Counted from the stretch's first letter, positions 7,318 through 15,263 are shown. The stretch: 35,703 bases of DNA from Clostridia bacterium (GCA_017550035.1 JAFYLS010000076.1:1-35703), one strand, 5' to 3'. The notes: generated by a model not told the origin, from the sequence alone. A program made the numbers and translations.

Positions 7318-8292
7318 TTATTTCTTATTTCTCATTTCATAGATGCCTTCGCTCTGCCAGATATCCACCATGCGCTGATAACGTTCAAGCGGCAATCCGG
7401 TATATACACAATTGGATGTAGAGAAGATAAAGCCGTATTTCCCATCATCCATTCCTTCATGCAGACATCTGCGAACGTCAGCATCGGCTTCTTCCTGCGT
7501 ACCCGTCTGCAAAAGTCCGCAATTCACGTTTCCAACCGTAGCAACGCGGTCTCCGTACATCTCTCGCACTTTCGCAAGGCTCATTCCTCCCTGCGGATCA
7601 ATCGAATGAAGCGCATCAGGTTTTGCGTCCACAATCTGATCCAGAATCGGCATAATGTTGCCATCGCTGTGCTTGATGGAGTAATAACCCAAACGACGGT
7701 ATTCCGCAATGGTTTCCTTTAGATACGGAAAAATGAATTCAGAAAACTGTTCCGGGTTAAAGAATGGATTCACATTAAATGCATAATCGGAACAGAGCGC
7801 AAAACCATCCAACAATCCTGTTCCCGCCAACATATGTGCAGTCTTAAAGGCACTGTCCATAAACCGTTTGGACTGTTCGTGCAATATTTCCGGTTCTTCA
7901 TACATCTGCACAGCAAAATCCATCATACTTTCACCATCCGGAATGGACAATGTAGTATCGCCGTGCATCATAATGAAGTACTGATCGCCCGTTCGGTCAC
8001 GAATGATTTCTAGCAAAGCTTTAATCATATCCGGTGTACCGGGATTGGGATGCACAAAAATGGCATCGTGATGGTAACGTTCAGCCATCAGAATATAGCA
8101 GTCAGCCATATCCTGAAGATGGAGCATTTGTTCCTTGCGGGACATCTGATTCCATTGACTGTAATACCGATGGGACGGATGTACTTTTCCAAACGCTTCC
8201 ATCGTCAGGAAAAATACCAGTTCAAAATGCGGTGCATGGCCGATAAGCGGTTCTCGCCTGAGCGCCTTGCACATTCTTTCTTTTCCAGTCAT
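7318..8292 (-). CDS. Uroporphyrinogen decarboxylase-family (MtaA-like) protein
   Basis: A 324-residue TIM-barrel protein of the UROD superfamily. The family start (MTGKERMCKALRREP) and the motifs HSDGNIMPILD (H208, D210) and VNCGLL (C258) are visible. H and Cys at these places form the zinc site in the corrinoid methyltransferase branch (MtaA/CmuA type), so a methyl transfer or an as yet unassigned reaction is more likely than haem synthesis; no haem genes are near. The ATG has AAAGGGA 7 bases upstream. It is first in an operon with the GH38 mannosidase. Such UROD-like genes are often found near carbohydrate genes in gut clostridia, with no settled function. Confidence 0.9.
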   Translation of the reverse strand: MTGKERMCKALRREPLIGHAPHFELVFFLTMEAFGKVHPSHRYYSQWNQMSRKEQMLHLQDMADCYILMAERYHHDAIFVHPNPGTPDMIKALLEIIRDRTGDQYFIMMHGDTTLSIPDGESMMDFAVQMYEEPEILHEQSKRFMDSAFKTAHMLAGTGLLDGFALCSDYAFNVNPFFNPEQFSEFIFPYLKETIAEYRRLGYYSIKHSDGNIMPILDQIVDAKPDALHSIDPQGGMSLAKVREMYGDRVATVGNVNCGLLQTGTQEEADADVRRCLHEGMDDGKYGFIFSTSNCVYTGLPLERYQRMVDIWQSEGIYEMRNKK

Positions 8293-8334
8293 AGAATGTT
8301 CCCTTTCTCTATGATCATATATTCCCTGATAATC

Positions 8335-8363
8335 AGTATATCTATTTTTCTCAATTCTGGCAA
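8335..8363 (-). promoter_or_regulatory. Promoter of the UROD-like/mannosidase operon
   Basis: On the minus strand the -35 TTGCCA (8358-8363) and -10 TATACT (8335-8340) are 17 bases apart. A second TGGCAA-type half site at 8372-8377 forms a TGGCAA/TTGCCA inverted repeat over the -35 and may be an operator. Confidence 0.75.
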
Positions 8364-8399
8364 GTGTTCTTTTGCCAAATCCTTTCCTAATATGTCATC

Positions 8400-8425
8400 C
8401 GCAAACATACTACGGTATGTTTGCG
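8400..8425. promoter_or_regulatory. Perfect palindrome, probable operator
   Basis: Arms CGCAAACATAC and GTATGTTTGCG (11 bases each) flank TACG. It is centred about 85 bases upstream of the presumed start of the mannosidase-operon transcript and 190 bases upstream of etfB. No T-run follows. The position suits an activator site for the operon or a site shared by both divergent units. The binding protein is not in this window. Confidence 0.6.
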
Positions 8426-8601
8426 TCATTTGCTGCACAATTGGTATATATCTCTTTGAATTTTGTATTATTCCTGCTTTATTTGCGTATATAAGAGGAT
8501 ATCCACAGGAGAAAGTCGAATATTGAAGAATACCATGTGATATCAGGCCGTATTTTCGGCATAAATACCATATGTAAACCAATATAAGGAGAAAACTGTT
8601 T

Positions 8602-9381
8602 ATGAACATCTTTGTATGCATCAAGCAGGTTCCTTCCACCAACAAAGTACAGGTGGATGAAACCACCGGCGTTCTCAAGCGCGACGGTATTGCCAGCAAG
8701 ATGAATCCCTACGATCTCTTCGCCCTGGAAACCGCTTTGCGTCTTCGCGAAAAGAATGGCGGCAAAGTAGTGGTTGGCACTATGGGCCCTCCTCAGGCGC
8801 AGGCAATCATCAAAGAAGCATATATGATGGGCGCAGATGAAGGCTATGTGTTTTCTGATCGCCGACTCGGCGGCGCTGACGTGCTGGCTACCAGTTATAC
8901 GCTGAGTCAGGCCATTCAAAGCGTTGGAGACTTTGATCTGATTCTTTGCGGAAAGCAAACCACGGACGGCGATACTGCACAGGTTGGTCCCGCAATTGCT
9001 GAACATATGGGCATTCCTCATGCGGCGTGGGTCAGCAACCTGGAAGTTGTTGAACAGGGCGTGCACGCAGAACAGCAGCTGCAGGATGTTATCGAAACGG
9101 TATATATGCCCTTCCCCTGCCTGGTTACCGTTGAGCAGGATATTCACGTGCCTCGTTTGCCCAGCCTGAAAACTGCCAAACTTATTGGCGATAAGCCAAT
9201 TCACATTCAGGGGCTGGACACTTTCCTGGATACTGATCCTGAGCACTACGGTCTTGCCGGCAGCCCGACACAGGTTGAACGCATTTTCCCGCCAGAAACA
9301 GATGCAGAACACGAGGTCTGGGAAGACGGAAACTCTGCTGAAAAGCTGCACGATACACTGAAAAAGTGGAAATTTATCTAA
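8602..9381 (+). CDS. etfB: Electron transfer flavoprotein, beta subunit
   Basis: Beta subunit of a flavin-based electron-transfer complex (259 residues). MNIFVCIKQVPSTNKV at the start and the nucleotide-binding signature GKQTTDGDTAQVGPAIAE (117-134) are typical. In bifurcating Etfs this subunit carries a FAD where canonical Etfs bind AMP, and contacts NAD(H). ATAAGGAG lies about 9 bases before ATG. It is the first gene of etfB-etfA-FAD oxidase, the same order as lctB-lctC-lctD of Acetobacterium woodii. Its promoter is not clear in the 300-base upstream region; TTGAAT (8455-8460) with TTATTT 17 bases on is a weak candidate. Confidence 0.95.
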   Translation: MNIFVCIKQVPSTNKVQVDETTGVLKRDGIASKMNPYDLFALETALRLREKNGGKVVVGTMGPPQAQAIIKEAYMMGADEGYVFSDRRLGGADVLATSYTLSQAIQSVGDFDLILCGKQTTDGDTAQVGPAIAEHMGIPHAAWVSNLEVVEQGVHAEQQLQDVIETVYMPFPCLVTVEQDIHVPRLPSLKTAKLIGDKPIHIQGLDTFLDTDPEHYGLAGSPTQVERIFPPETDAEHEVWEDGNSAEKLHDTLKKWKFI

Positions 9382-9395
9382 AGGAGGACGCAACC

Positions 9396-10586
9396 ATGGC
9401 ACAGATTGCTGTAATTGAACGTAAATGCACAGGCTGCGGCCTTTGTGTGAACAATTGCCCCTTTGGTGCAATTGACATGGTCAATGGAAAACCCGAACTG
9501 AATGCCGCCTGTAAAGTATGCGGTATCTGCGTAAAAAACTGTCCGGAAAAAGCCATTCTCAAATTGGAAACCAAAGTAAAATCCGTTGATAAAAGCAAGT
9601 GGAACGATATTCTTGTATATGCAGAAGTCAGCGGCGGACGTCTTCATCCCGTTGCCATTGAACTGATTGGCAAAGCACAGGAAATGTGCAAAAGCGTGCC
9701 CGGCTTCAAAGTAAAGGCTATTCTGGTAGGCGACGGCGTTGCGCCTTACGCTGAAGAACTGCGCCATTACGGCGTCAGCGAGATTGCCGTATACGACGCG
9801 TCCGAACTTTCCTATTACCGCGCCGATGCTTATGCTGCCTGCGTAGAAGATTATATCAAATATGCCAAACCCAGCGTAGTTCTTGTTGGCGCGACCGCCT
9901 TGGGCCGCAGTCTGGCTCCCCGCCTTTCCACCCGTTTCCACACCGGCCTCACTGCCGACTGTACTACGCTCATTCTTCGCGACACCACTGACCTTGTACA
10001 AATTCGTCCTGCTTTTGGCGGCAACATTATGGCACAGATAGTGACGCTCAATACCCGTCCTCAGTTTGCCACTGTACGCTATAAAGTGATGAGTCCCGCT
10101 CAGCGCACCGAAGAAGCTGCGGGCGACATTCTTATCCGCCGCATTCCCAAGGGTGTACACGAGTCTCCCGTCTCTTGCGTAAGCGTTGTCCCCGTTCCTC
10201 CCAAGAAAAGCATTTCTGATGCTGAAGTACTGGTTGTGGGCGGCCGCGGTCTGCAAAAGGAAAGCGACTTGGATATGATTCGTGAACTGGCCTCTTTGCT
10301 GGGCGGCGATTGGGCCGTTACCCGTCCCATTGTAGAAAAAGGATGGACTACCAATGAACGCCAGATTGGCTTGTCCGGCCGTACTGTCCGTCCACGCCTC
10401 ATTATCACCTTCGGCGTCAGCGGCGCCATTCAGTTTACTGCCGGCATGAATGCCAGTGAACACATTGTCGCTATCAATAACGATAAGACAGCCCCCATCT
10501 TTGATGTAGCGCACATCGGTATCGTAGACGACCTTTATCAGGTTCTTCCTCAATTGATTGAAAAGCTGAAGGAGGCACAGGCATGA
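9396..10586 (+). CDS. etfA: Electron transfer flavoprotein, alpha subunit with 2[4Fe-4S] domain
   Basis: A 396-residue EtfA with an N-terminal ferredoxin domain. C11-x2-C14-x2-C17-x3-C21 and C39-x2-C42-x2-C45-x3-C49 can ligate two [4Fe-4S] clusters. The rest is the normal alpha subunit, ending in the FAD domain with VVGGRGLQKE, LSGRTVRPRLIITFGVSGAI and AINNDKTAPIF. The ferredoxin extension marks LctC/CarE-type subunits of bifurcating or confurcating complexes, where it passes electrons to or from soluble ferredoxin. An upstream in-frame ATG at 9366 lies inside etfB; ATG at 9396 follows AAAGGAGG and is the true start. It overlaps the next gene by 4 bases (ATGA). Confidence 0.96.
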   Translation: MAQIAVIERKCTGCGLCVNNCPFGAIDMVNGKPELNAACKVCGICVKNCPEKAILKLETKVKSVDKSKWNDILVYAEVSGGRLHPVAIELIGKAQEMCKSVPGFKVKAILVGDGVAPYAEELRHYGVSEIAVYDASELSYYRADAYAACVEDYIKYAKPSVVLVGATALGRSLAPRLSTRFHTGLTADCTTLILRDTTDLVQIRPAFGGNIMAQIVTLNTRPQFATVRYKVMSPAQRTEEAAGDILIRRIPKGVHESPVSCVSVVPVPPKKSISDAEVLVVGGRGLQKESDLDMIRELASLLGGDWAVTRPIVEKGWTTNERQIGLSGRTVRPRLIITFGVSGAIQFTAGMNASEHIVAINNDKTAPIFDVAHIGIVDDLYQVLPQLIEKLKEAQA

Positions 10587-11980
10587 GTATGTTCAACCGT
10601 ATGACCCAGGAAGACTTGAACTATTTTGCATCTCTGATGCCCGGCCGCGTTTTCTTCGGCGACGCCATTTCTTCTGACTACGATCATGATGAAATGACGA
10701 TTTACGGCCACTATCAGCCCGATTGCGTCATTCAGGCACTTTCCACTGAAGAGGTCAGCGCCGTTCTCAAATATTGTAACGATCATTTGATTGCCGTCAC
10801 GCCCCGCGGCGCAGGCACCGGTCTTTGCGGCGGCTGCGTGGCGCTGCATGGCGGTGTGGTTCTTTCTACGGAAAAAATGAAGAAAGTCCTGGAAGTGGAT
10901 ACTGTCAATATGACAGCTACCGTTGAACCCGGTGTACTTCTCATGGAATTCCCCAAAGCCCTTGAAGGAACAGGCCTTTTCTATCCCCCGGATCCCGGTG
11001 AGAAAACTGCCACTATGGGCGGAAATGCCATGACCAATGCCGGCGGTATGCGCGCTGTACGTTATGGTGTTACCCGCGATTACGTGCTGGGAATGGAAGT
11101 TGTTTTGGCAGACGGCAGCATCATCAATCTTGGCGGCAAAAATGTAAAAACATCCAGCGGATATTCGCTGATTGATCTGATGGTAGGCAGCGAAGGTACG
11201 CTTGGCTTCCTGACCAAGATGACCGTGAAGCTCATTCCCGAACCCAAGGTCAATCTTTCTCTGCTGATGCCCTTTGACGACCTTGATGCCTGTATCGGCG
11301 CCGTTCCTGCCGTTCTTGGCTGCGGATGTGAACCTACTGCCGTAGAATTCATGGAACGCGAAGTCATTGCCTGTGCAGAAACCTATCTTGGCAAGCAATT
11401 CCCCGATACAAGCGCAGACGCTTATCTGCTGGTGCGTCTGGACGGCGCAAGCATGGAAGCCTTGAAACCTGCCATGGATACGCTTACCGATCTGGCGCTT
11501 TCCATCGGCGCCAAGGATGTATTGCTTGCTGATACCGATGAACGTAAAGAAAGCATCTGGAACGCCCGCGGCGCTTTCCTGGAAGCAATCAAAGGCAGCA
11601 CACCTGAAATGGACGAATGCGACGTGGTTGTTCCCCGTGAAATGATTCCTGTATTTGTTCGCCGCAGCGTGGAAATCGGCAAAGAAGAAGGTGTACGCAT
11701 CTGCTCCTTCGGCCATGCCGGCGACGGCAACCTTCACATCTACGCTTGCAAAGACCATCTTTCTGACGATGTCTGGAACAAGGTCGTGGAACAGGTTATG
11801 GACAAAATGTACAGCGCAGCCAAAGAATTGGGCGGCGAAGTCAGCGGTGAGCATGGTATTGGCCACGCAAAGAAGTCCTTCTTGTCCGAAAGCATGGGTG
11901 AAAAACAGATTGCCATCATGCGCGGCATTAAAGCTGCTTTTGATCCCAATGGCATTCTCAATCCCGGTAAAGTCATTTGA
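10583..11980 (+). CDS. FAD-linked D-lactate dehydrogenase / glycolate-oxidase family (LctD-like)
   Basis: A 465-residue flavoprotein of the GlcD/D-lactate dehydrogenase family. The PCMH FAD-binding half shows TPRGAGTGLCGG and DPGEKTATMGGNAMTNAGG; the cap half shows SFGHAGDGNLHIY and SGEHGIGHAKK, with the family's conserved histidines. AAGGAGG precedes the ATG, which overlaps the etfA stop. With EtfAB it most likely oxidises lactate (or a similar 2-hydroxyacid) with NAD+ as acceptor, driven by co-oxidation of reduced ferredoxin, as shown for the A. woodii Lct complex. No lactate permease or racemase gene is adjacent, so the substrate is uncertain; glycolate is the main alternative. Confidence 0.92.
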   Translation: MSMFNRMTQEDLNYFASLMPGRVFFGDAISSDYDHDEMTIYGHYQPDCVIQALSTEEVSAVLKYCNDHLIAVTPRGAGTGLCGGCVALHGGVVLSTEKMKKVLEVDTVNMTATVEPGVLLMEFPKALEGTGLFYPPDPGEKTATMGGNAMTNAGGMRAVRYGVTRDYVLGMEVVLADGSIINLGGKNVKTSSGYSLIDLMVGSEGTLGFLTKMTVKLIPEPKVNLSLLMPFDDLDACIGAVPAVLGCGCEPTAVEFMEREVIACAETYLGKQFPDTSADAYLLVRLDGASMEALKPAMDTLTDLALSIGAKDVLLADTDERKESIWNARGAFLEAIKGSTPEMDECDVVVPREMIPVFVRRSVEIGKEEGVRICSFGHAGDGNLHIYACKDHLSDDVWNKVVEQVMDKMYSAAKELGGEVSGEHGIGHAKKSFLSESMGEKQIAIMRGIKAAFDPNGILNPGKVI

Positions 11981-11993
11981 AAAATGCATAAAG

Positions 11994-12021
11994 CAAGCCT
12001 CCGGTCAAATCCGGAGGCTTG
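11994..12021. terminator. Terminator after the etf/lct operon
   Basis: CAAGCCTCCGG and CCGGAGGCTTG form a perfect 11-base stem with a 6-base loop, followed by TTAATTT. It sits between two convergent genes and may serve both. Confidence 0.82.
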
Positions 12022-12035
12022 TTAATTTGAGGTTA

Positions 12036-12698
12036 TTACAAAGACTGCATTGTTTCCTGACACCATTTGAACAGCATCTCATAACAGTCCCTAAACTCAA
12101 AATGCATCCCGTTATTTAAATCTAGTGCTCGTTGCAAAATATCATGATCTCTGCCATTTATTGCCTGCAGAAGTTCTGCTTTTGTCTGATAAAACTTTCC
12201 ATGCTTTAGAAAATACAAATTCTGGAGAATGAAAAACACGCCTTTGTAGGTGCCGGAAAGCATTTGAGCACTACTTTCTTCTTCCCTGTGAATAAAGCGG
12301 TGGCAAATCTCATGATACAAATTATTCACGCTCATTTTTACAAAGTTTACAATATCATGCTCTGTATATGCCGGTACAAGCGTTCTTAAAACACCACAAT
12401 AATCTTTTGTTGTATGAATCAAATGATTGATTTCGAGCGGATTCCAATTTGCCAAATCCTTTTTGCTGCAAATAAAACCGCATGTCTTTTCAGGTTCTTC
12501 CATGGATTTGACGATTATTCGATAGGCTTCCATGTCAGATACATCCATGTTATCAATCACAGCCATTACATCAATATCGCTGTTTTCGTTCGCTTCACCG
12601 CGCATGTAGCTTCCCTGAAGGCCAATATAAACAAGACGCCCGTCGAACTGCTGCTTTAACGATCGAATCAATTTTTTCATATATTCTTCTATCCTCAT
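12036..12698 (-). CDS. Nucleotidyltransferase-domain protein with helical C-terminus
   Basis: A 220-residue protein with a polymerase-beta-type nucleotidyltransferase core: GLQGSYMRGEANENSDIDV gives G29-S30 and the metal-binding D41 and D43. The C-terminal half (about 100-220) is all-helical, as in HEPN-like or kanamycin-nucleotidyltransferase-like partners, but no clear Rx4-6H RNase motif is seen. The family includes drug-modifying enzymes, MNT antitoxins and unassigned proteins. No toxin gene is adjacent, so a MNT/HEPN pair is not supported. The frame is open for 13 more codons, but these run into the tRNA terminator; ATG at 12698 with CGGAGGTG upstream is the start. Confidence 0.82.
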   Translation of the reverse strand: MRIEEYMKKLIRSLKQQFDGRLVYIGLQGSYMRGEANENSDIDVMAVIDNMDVSDMEAYRIIVKSMEEPEKTCGFICSKKDLANWNPLEINHLIHTTKDYCGVLRTLVPAYTEHDIVNFVKMSVNNLYHEICHRFIHREEESSAQMLSGTYKGVFFILQNLYFLKHGKFYQTKAELLQAINGRDHDILQRALDLNNGMHFEFRDCYEMLFKWCQETMQSL

Positions 12699-12721
12699 TA
12701 TGCGCACCTCCGTTTTTGAGT

Positions 12722-12766
12722 AAAACAAAAACACCAATCATGATACCGTTGCATCATAATTGGTGT
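12722..12766 (-). terminator. Intrinsic terminator of tRNA-Pro
   Basis: Two 14-base arms (12731-12744 and 12753-12766) pair with a single G-T mismatch, and on the minus strand TTTTTGTTTTA follows. It starts 5 bases past the encoded CCA of the tRNA. Confidence 0.87.
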
Positions 12767-12771
12767 CGGTG

Positions 12772-12848
12772 TGGTCTGGGTGAGAGGATTCGAACCTCCG
12801 GCCTCTTGAACCCCATTCAAGCACGCTACCAAGCTGCGCTACACCCAG
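12772..12848 (-). tRNA. tRNA-Pro (GGG)
   Basis: On the minus strand the acceptor arms CTGGGTG and CACCCAG pair, the anticodon stem CTTGA/TCAAG encloses ATGGGGT (anticodon GGG, with G37 as in proline tRNAs), and the T arm is GGAGG-TTCGAAT-CCTCT. The discriminator is A and CCA is encoded (12772-12774). It reads proline CCC and CCU codons. Confidence 0.95.
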
Positions 12849-12887
12849 ATACCCGATCGCTTGACTTACATCGTGCGAACAGATAGT

Positions 12888-12916
12888 ATATTACAACATA
12901 TACATTTATTTGTCAA
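12888..12916 (-). promoter_or_regulatory. tRNA-Pro promoter
   Basis: A consensus -35 TTGACA (minus strand, 12911-12916), a 17-base spacer and -10 TAATAT (12888-12893) lie about 40 bases before the tRNA 5' end. Confidence 0.82.
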
Positions 12917-12976
12917 GCGCTTTTTTCAAAAAAATTGAAGTTTTTTCTGTTCGGATTATATTCTTCGCATTTAGCT

Positions 12977-13005
12977 TTGACACTGCTGTTTTAGCATGAT
13001 AGAAT
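12977..13005 (+). promoter_or_regulatory. Promoter of the prolyl-tRNA editing gene
   Basis: Consensus -35 TTGACA (12977-12982), a 17-base spacer and -10 TAGAAT (13000-13005), about 34 bases before the ATG. It faces away from the tRNA-Pro promoter. Confidence 0.85.
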
Positions 13006-13038
13006 AACCGCATTGTAAGATCAGGAGGCACTGGTGTT

Positions 13039-13584
13039 ATGAACATTGTACAAGGCAGACCTTTGTCCACCGCCGGACGGCTTGACCGAGAAATTCGTAC
13101 ATACGATCTGCTCGATTCACTTCGTATCTCCTACTATTCCTGTGACCACGCTCCGGCTTATACCATGGAAGATTGTCTGGCAGTTGATAGCTTGCTTGAA
13201 ACCCGCATGTGCAAAAACCTTTTTCTTTGCAACAAGCAGAAAACATCTTTTTTTCTGCTTCTTATGCCCGATGACAAACCTTTCCGCACCAAACAGCTTT
13301 CTCACCAATTAAGCACCTCTCGGCTTTCCTTTGCCGAAGGGGCAGATATGGAAGCGCTTTTGGATATTTCCCCCGGTGCACTCAGTCTTTTCGGTTTGAT
13401 GAATGATCATAATAACCGGGTACAATTGATCGTTGATCAAGATCTGTTGAAAGATGATTTCATCGGCTGCCACCCGTGCGTAAATACCTCCAGCATCAAA
13501 ATCGCCGTAAAAGACGCATTTGGCCCGTTTTTGGAAGCGGTACACCATACACTAATCCCGGTTGTCTTAACTGCCGAAAACTAA
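13039..13584 (+). CDS. Prolyl-tRNA editing deacylase, ProXp-ala/PrdX type
   Basis: A 181-residue YbaK/ProX-domain protein that hydrolyses tRNA-Pro mischarged with alanine, or a related amino acid, in trans. The family features are YDLLDSLRISYYSCDHAPAYT near the start, CKNLFLCNKQK with its conserved lysine, SPGALSLFGLMND, and GCHPCVNTSSIKI with the substrate-site His/Asn/Thr. The overall pattern fits ProXp-ala better than the shorter YbaK, which targets Cys-tRNA-Pro. AGGAGG lies 10 bases upstream of ATG. It is transcribed divergently from tRNA-Pro(GGG), its likely substrate, and ends at a strong terminator as a single-gene unit. Confidence 0.92.
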   Translation: MNIVQGRPLSTAGRLDREIRTYDLLDSLRISYYSCDHAPAYTMEDCLAVDSLLETRMCKNLFLCNKQKTSFFLLLMPDDKPFRTKQLSHQLSTSRLSFAEGADMEALLDISPGALSLFGLMNDHNNRVQLIVDQDLLKDDFIGCHPCVNTSSIKIAVKDAFGPFLEAVHHTLIPVVLTAEN

Positions 13585-13589
13585 AATTT

Positions 13590-13613
13590 GCCGCATTTTG
13601 CGGCTTTTTCTTT
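13590..13613 (+). terminator. Intrinsic terminator of the editing gene
   Basis: GCCGCA and TGCGGC pair around a TTT loop, followed by TTTTTCTTTCTTTC. It lies 6 bases past the stop codon. Confidence 0.87.
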
Positions 13614-13630
13614 CTTTCTTCAGAAAACTA

Positions 13631-13639
13631 TGCTATACT
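13631..13639 (+). promoter_or_regulatory. Extended -10 promoter of the GH3 gene
   Basis: TGCTATACT is an extended -10 element; the -35 position (TTTCTT, 13611-13616) is poor but has a 17-base spacing. Confidence 0.6.
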
Positions 13640-13683
13640 AATATAAATACCATGTATATATTATTTGCTGGAGGCGTATATTG

Positions 13684-15210
13684 ATGGATAGACGGATCAT
13701 GATCGGTCAAAAGCTTGTTACGGGGCTTCCCGGCACCGAGGTAACCGAAGAATTCATTCAGTTGGTAAAGAAATTCAAAGTCGGCAATGTGATTCTTTTC
13801 GCGCGCAATATTGCAAGCCCGGAACAGCTGCGTAAATTGTGCGCTGATCTTCAGGAACTGATTCAGAAGGAAACGGGCATTCCTGCCTTTATCACCATCG
13901 ATCAGGAAGGCGGCATTACCTCCCGTTTGGGTTCCCCTGCCACCGTTGTTCCCGGCGCCATGGGCACTGCCGCAACCGGCAAGCCTGAATATGCATTTGA
14001 AGCTGGCCGCATTACAGGCGAAGAATTGTTGGCATGCGGCGTTAACTTCGACCTTGCGCCCGATATGGACGTGAACAGCAATCCCCTGAACCCCGTTATT
14101 GGCGCCCGAAGCTATGGCGATCAACCTGAAAAGGTGGCCGAGTTCGGCATTCAAATGATGAAAGGCCTTTGTTCCGGCGGTGTATTGAGCTGCATCAAGC
14201 ATTTCCCCGGTCACGGCGATACAGCCGTTGACTCTCACCTGGGTCTCCCCTGCATTGACAAGAGCATGGAAGAGCTTGACCGCTGTGAACTGCTGCCTTT
14301 CAAGAAAGCAGTTGAAGCAGGCGCCCCTGCCGTTATGACCACCCACATTCTTTTCCCGCAGATCGAACCGGACAATGTCCCCGCCACTATGTCTCCCACC
14401 ATTCTGCAGGGCATCCTGCGCAAAAAGTTCAACTTTAAGGGACTCATTCTCAGCGACTGCATGATGATGGACGCAATTGCGCAGCATTACGGCACCGTAA
14501 AGGGAACCTGTGCTGCCGCCCTTGCCGGAGTAGATATGATTTTCATCTGCCACAGCAATCCGCTGACTGCAGAAGCTTGCGCAGAACTTGATAAACTGCT
14601 GCCGGATGATATGCTCAAGGAATCCTTTGATCGTATTCTGGCCGCAAAGAAGCAGATTCCTGCCGAAATTCCTCCCTTTGCCAATGTAGGTTGCGAAGAA
14701 CATCTGAAAGCAGCCAATGAAATGTTCCGTGCTTCCATTACATTTGCCGGCGGGCCTACCACTCAGCTTCCTGCACTGGGGGAAAAGCCGTTGTTTGTTG
14801 GCTGTGCCCCTTTCCAGACCACGCAGGCAAACAACCCCGAAGAAAACGGCATGTCCATTTCTCATGTACTGAAAAACGAACTTGGCGGAACTGCTTATCC
14901 TTGTGTGCCCACACCTGACGAAGTCGAACGCGCAAAGGTCGTAGCACTGGCAAGGGAACACACCGCAGTTGTCATCAGCACATTCAATGCACACCTTCGC
15001 CTTGAACAGCGCAAACTGGCAGAAGAACTGTGCCAGCTGTCCATTCCTGTTATTTGCGTTGCCATGCGCAATCCCTACGATTTGAGCGGGCTCATGGACA
15101 AAGCATGGTGTCTTGCTGCATACGACTATACAGCCGATGCAATTCATGCCATCAGAGATATCCTGGGCGGCAAGCTTGAATGTACCGGCACGTGTCCTGT
15201 TTTCATCTAA
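13684..15210 (+). CDS. nagZ: Glycoside hydrolase family 3, NagZ-like beta-N-acetylhexosaminidase
   Basis: A 508-residue GH3 enzyme likely to release N-acetylglucosamine from peptidoglycan fragments. The family signature KHFPGHGDTAVDSHLGLP (about 172-189) carries the His/Asp pair typical of NagZ, and the nucleophile is D258 in LILSDCMMMDAI. TIDQEGG and ARSYGD are also conserved. After the TIM barrel (to about 330) there is a second alpha/beta domain of about 150 residues, as in two-domain Firmicute NagZ. No signal peptide or lipobox is seen, so it should act on imported fragments. The frame begins with TTG at 13681, but ATG at 13684 with GGAGG 9 bases upstream is preferred. The murNAc kinase and murQ genes lie 5 kb downstream. 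Confidence 0.93.
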   Translation: MDRRIMIGQKLVTGLPGTEVTEEFIQLVKKFKVGNVILFARNIASPEQLRKLCADLQELIQKETGIPAFITIDQEGGITSRLGSPATVVPGAMGTAATGKPEYAFEAGRITGEELLACGVNFDLAPDMDVNSNPLNPVIGARSYGDQPEKVAEFGIQMMKGLCSGGVLSCIKHFPGHGDTAVDSHLGLPCIDKSMEELDRCELLPFKKAVEAGAPAVMTTHILFPQIEPDNVPATMSPTILQGILRKKFNFKGLILSDCMMMDAIAQHYGTVKGTCAAALAGVDMIFICHSNPLTAEACAELDKLLPDDMLKESFDRILAAKKQIPAEIPPFANVGCEEHLKAANEMFRASITFAGGPTTQLPALGEKPLFVGCAPFQTTQANNPEENGMSISHVLKNELGGTAYPCVPTPDEVERAKVVALAREHTAVVISTFNAHLRLEQRKLAEELCQLSIPVICVAMRNPYDLSGLMDKAWCLAAYDYTADAIHAIRDILGGKLECTGTCPVFI

Positions 15211-15229
15211 GCGTTCCACAGTTTTCAAG

Positions 15230-15260
15230 AAAAAAGCTCCGTATTAACGGAGCTTTTTTT
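15230..15260. terminator. Bidirectional terminator
   Basis: AAAAAAGCTCCGT and ACGGAGCTTTTTTT pair around ATTA, with A-run and T-run on both sides. It lies between the convergent GH3 and foldase genes. Confidence 0.92.
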
Positions 15261-15263
15261 ATG

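Noticed and set aside
5384..7342. Long plus-strand open frame (652 codons) opposite the mannosidase
   Set aside because: It is fully antisense to a clear GH38 gene, has no ribosome site, and its translation resembles no protein family.
9378..10553. Minus-strand 391-codon frame opposite etfA
   Set aside because: Shadow frame; etfA has full motif support on the plus strand.
10550..11989. Minus-strand open frame opposite the lactate dehydrogenase gene
   Set aside because: Shadow of a strongly conserved gene; His/Phe/Ala-rich product of the kind produced by antisense reading.
12036..13584. A toxin-antitoxin (MNT/HEPN) pair around the nucleotidyltransferase
   Set aside because: No small HEPN gene is adjacent; its neighbours are a tRNA and an editing enzyme.
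13633..15228. Minus-strand 531-codon frame opposite the GH3 gene
   Set aside because: It mirrors the GH3 gene almost exactly, spans its promoter, and has no start signals.
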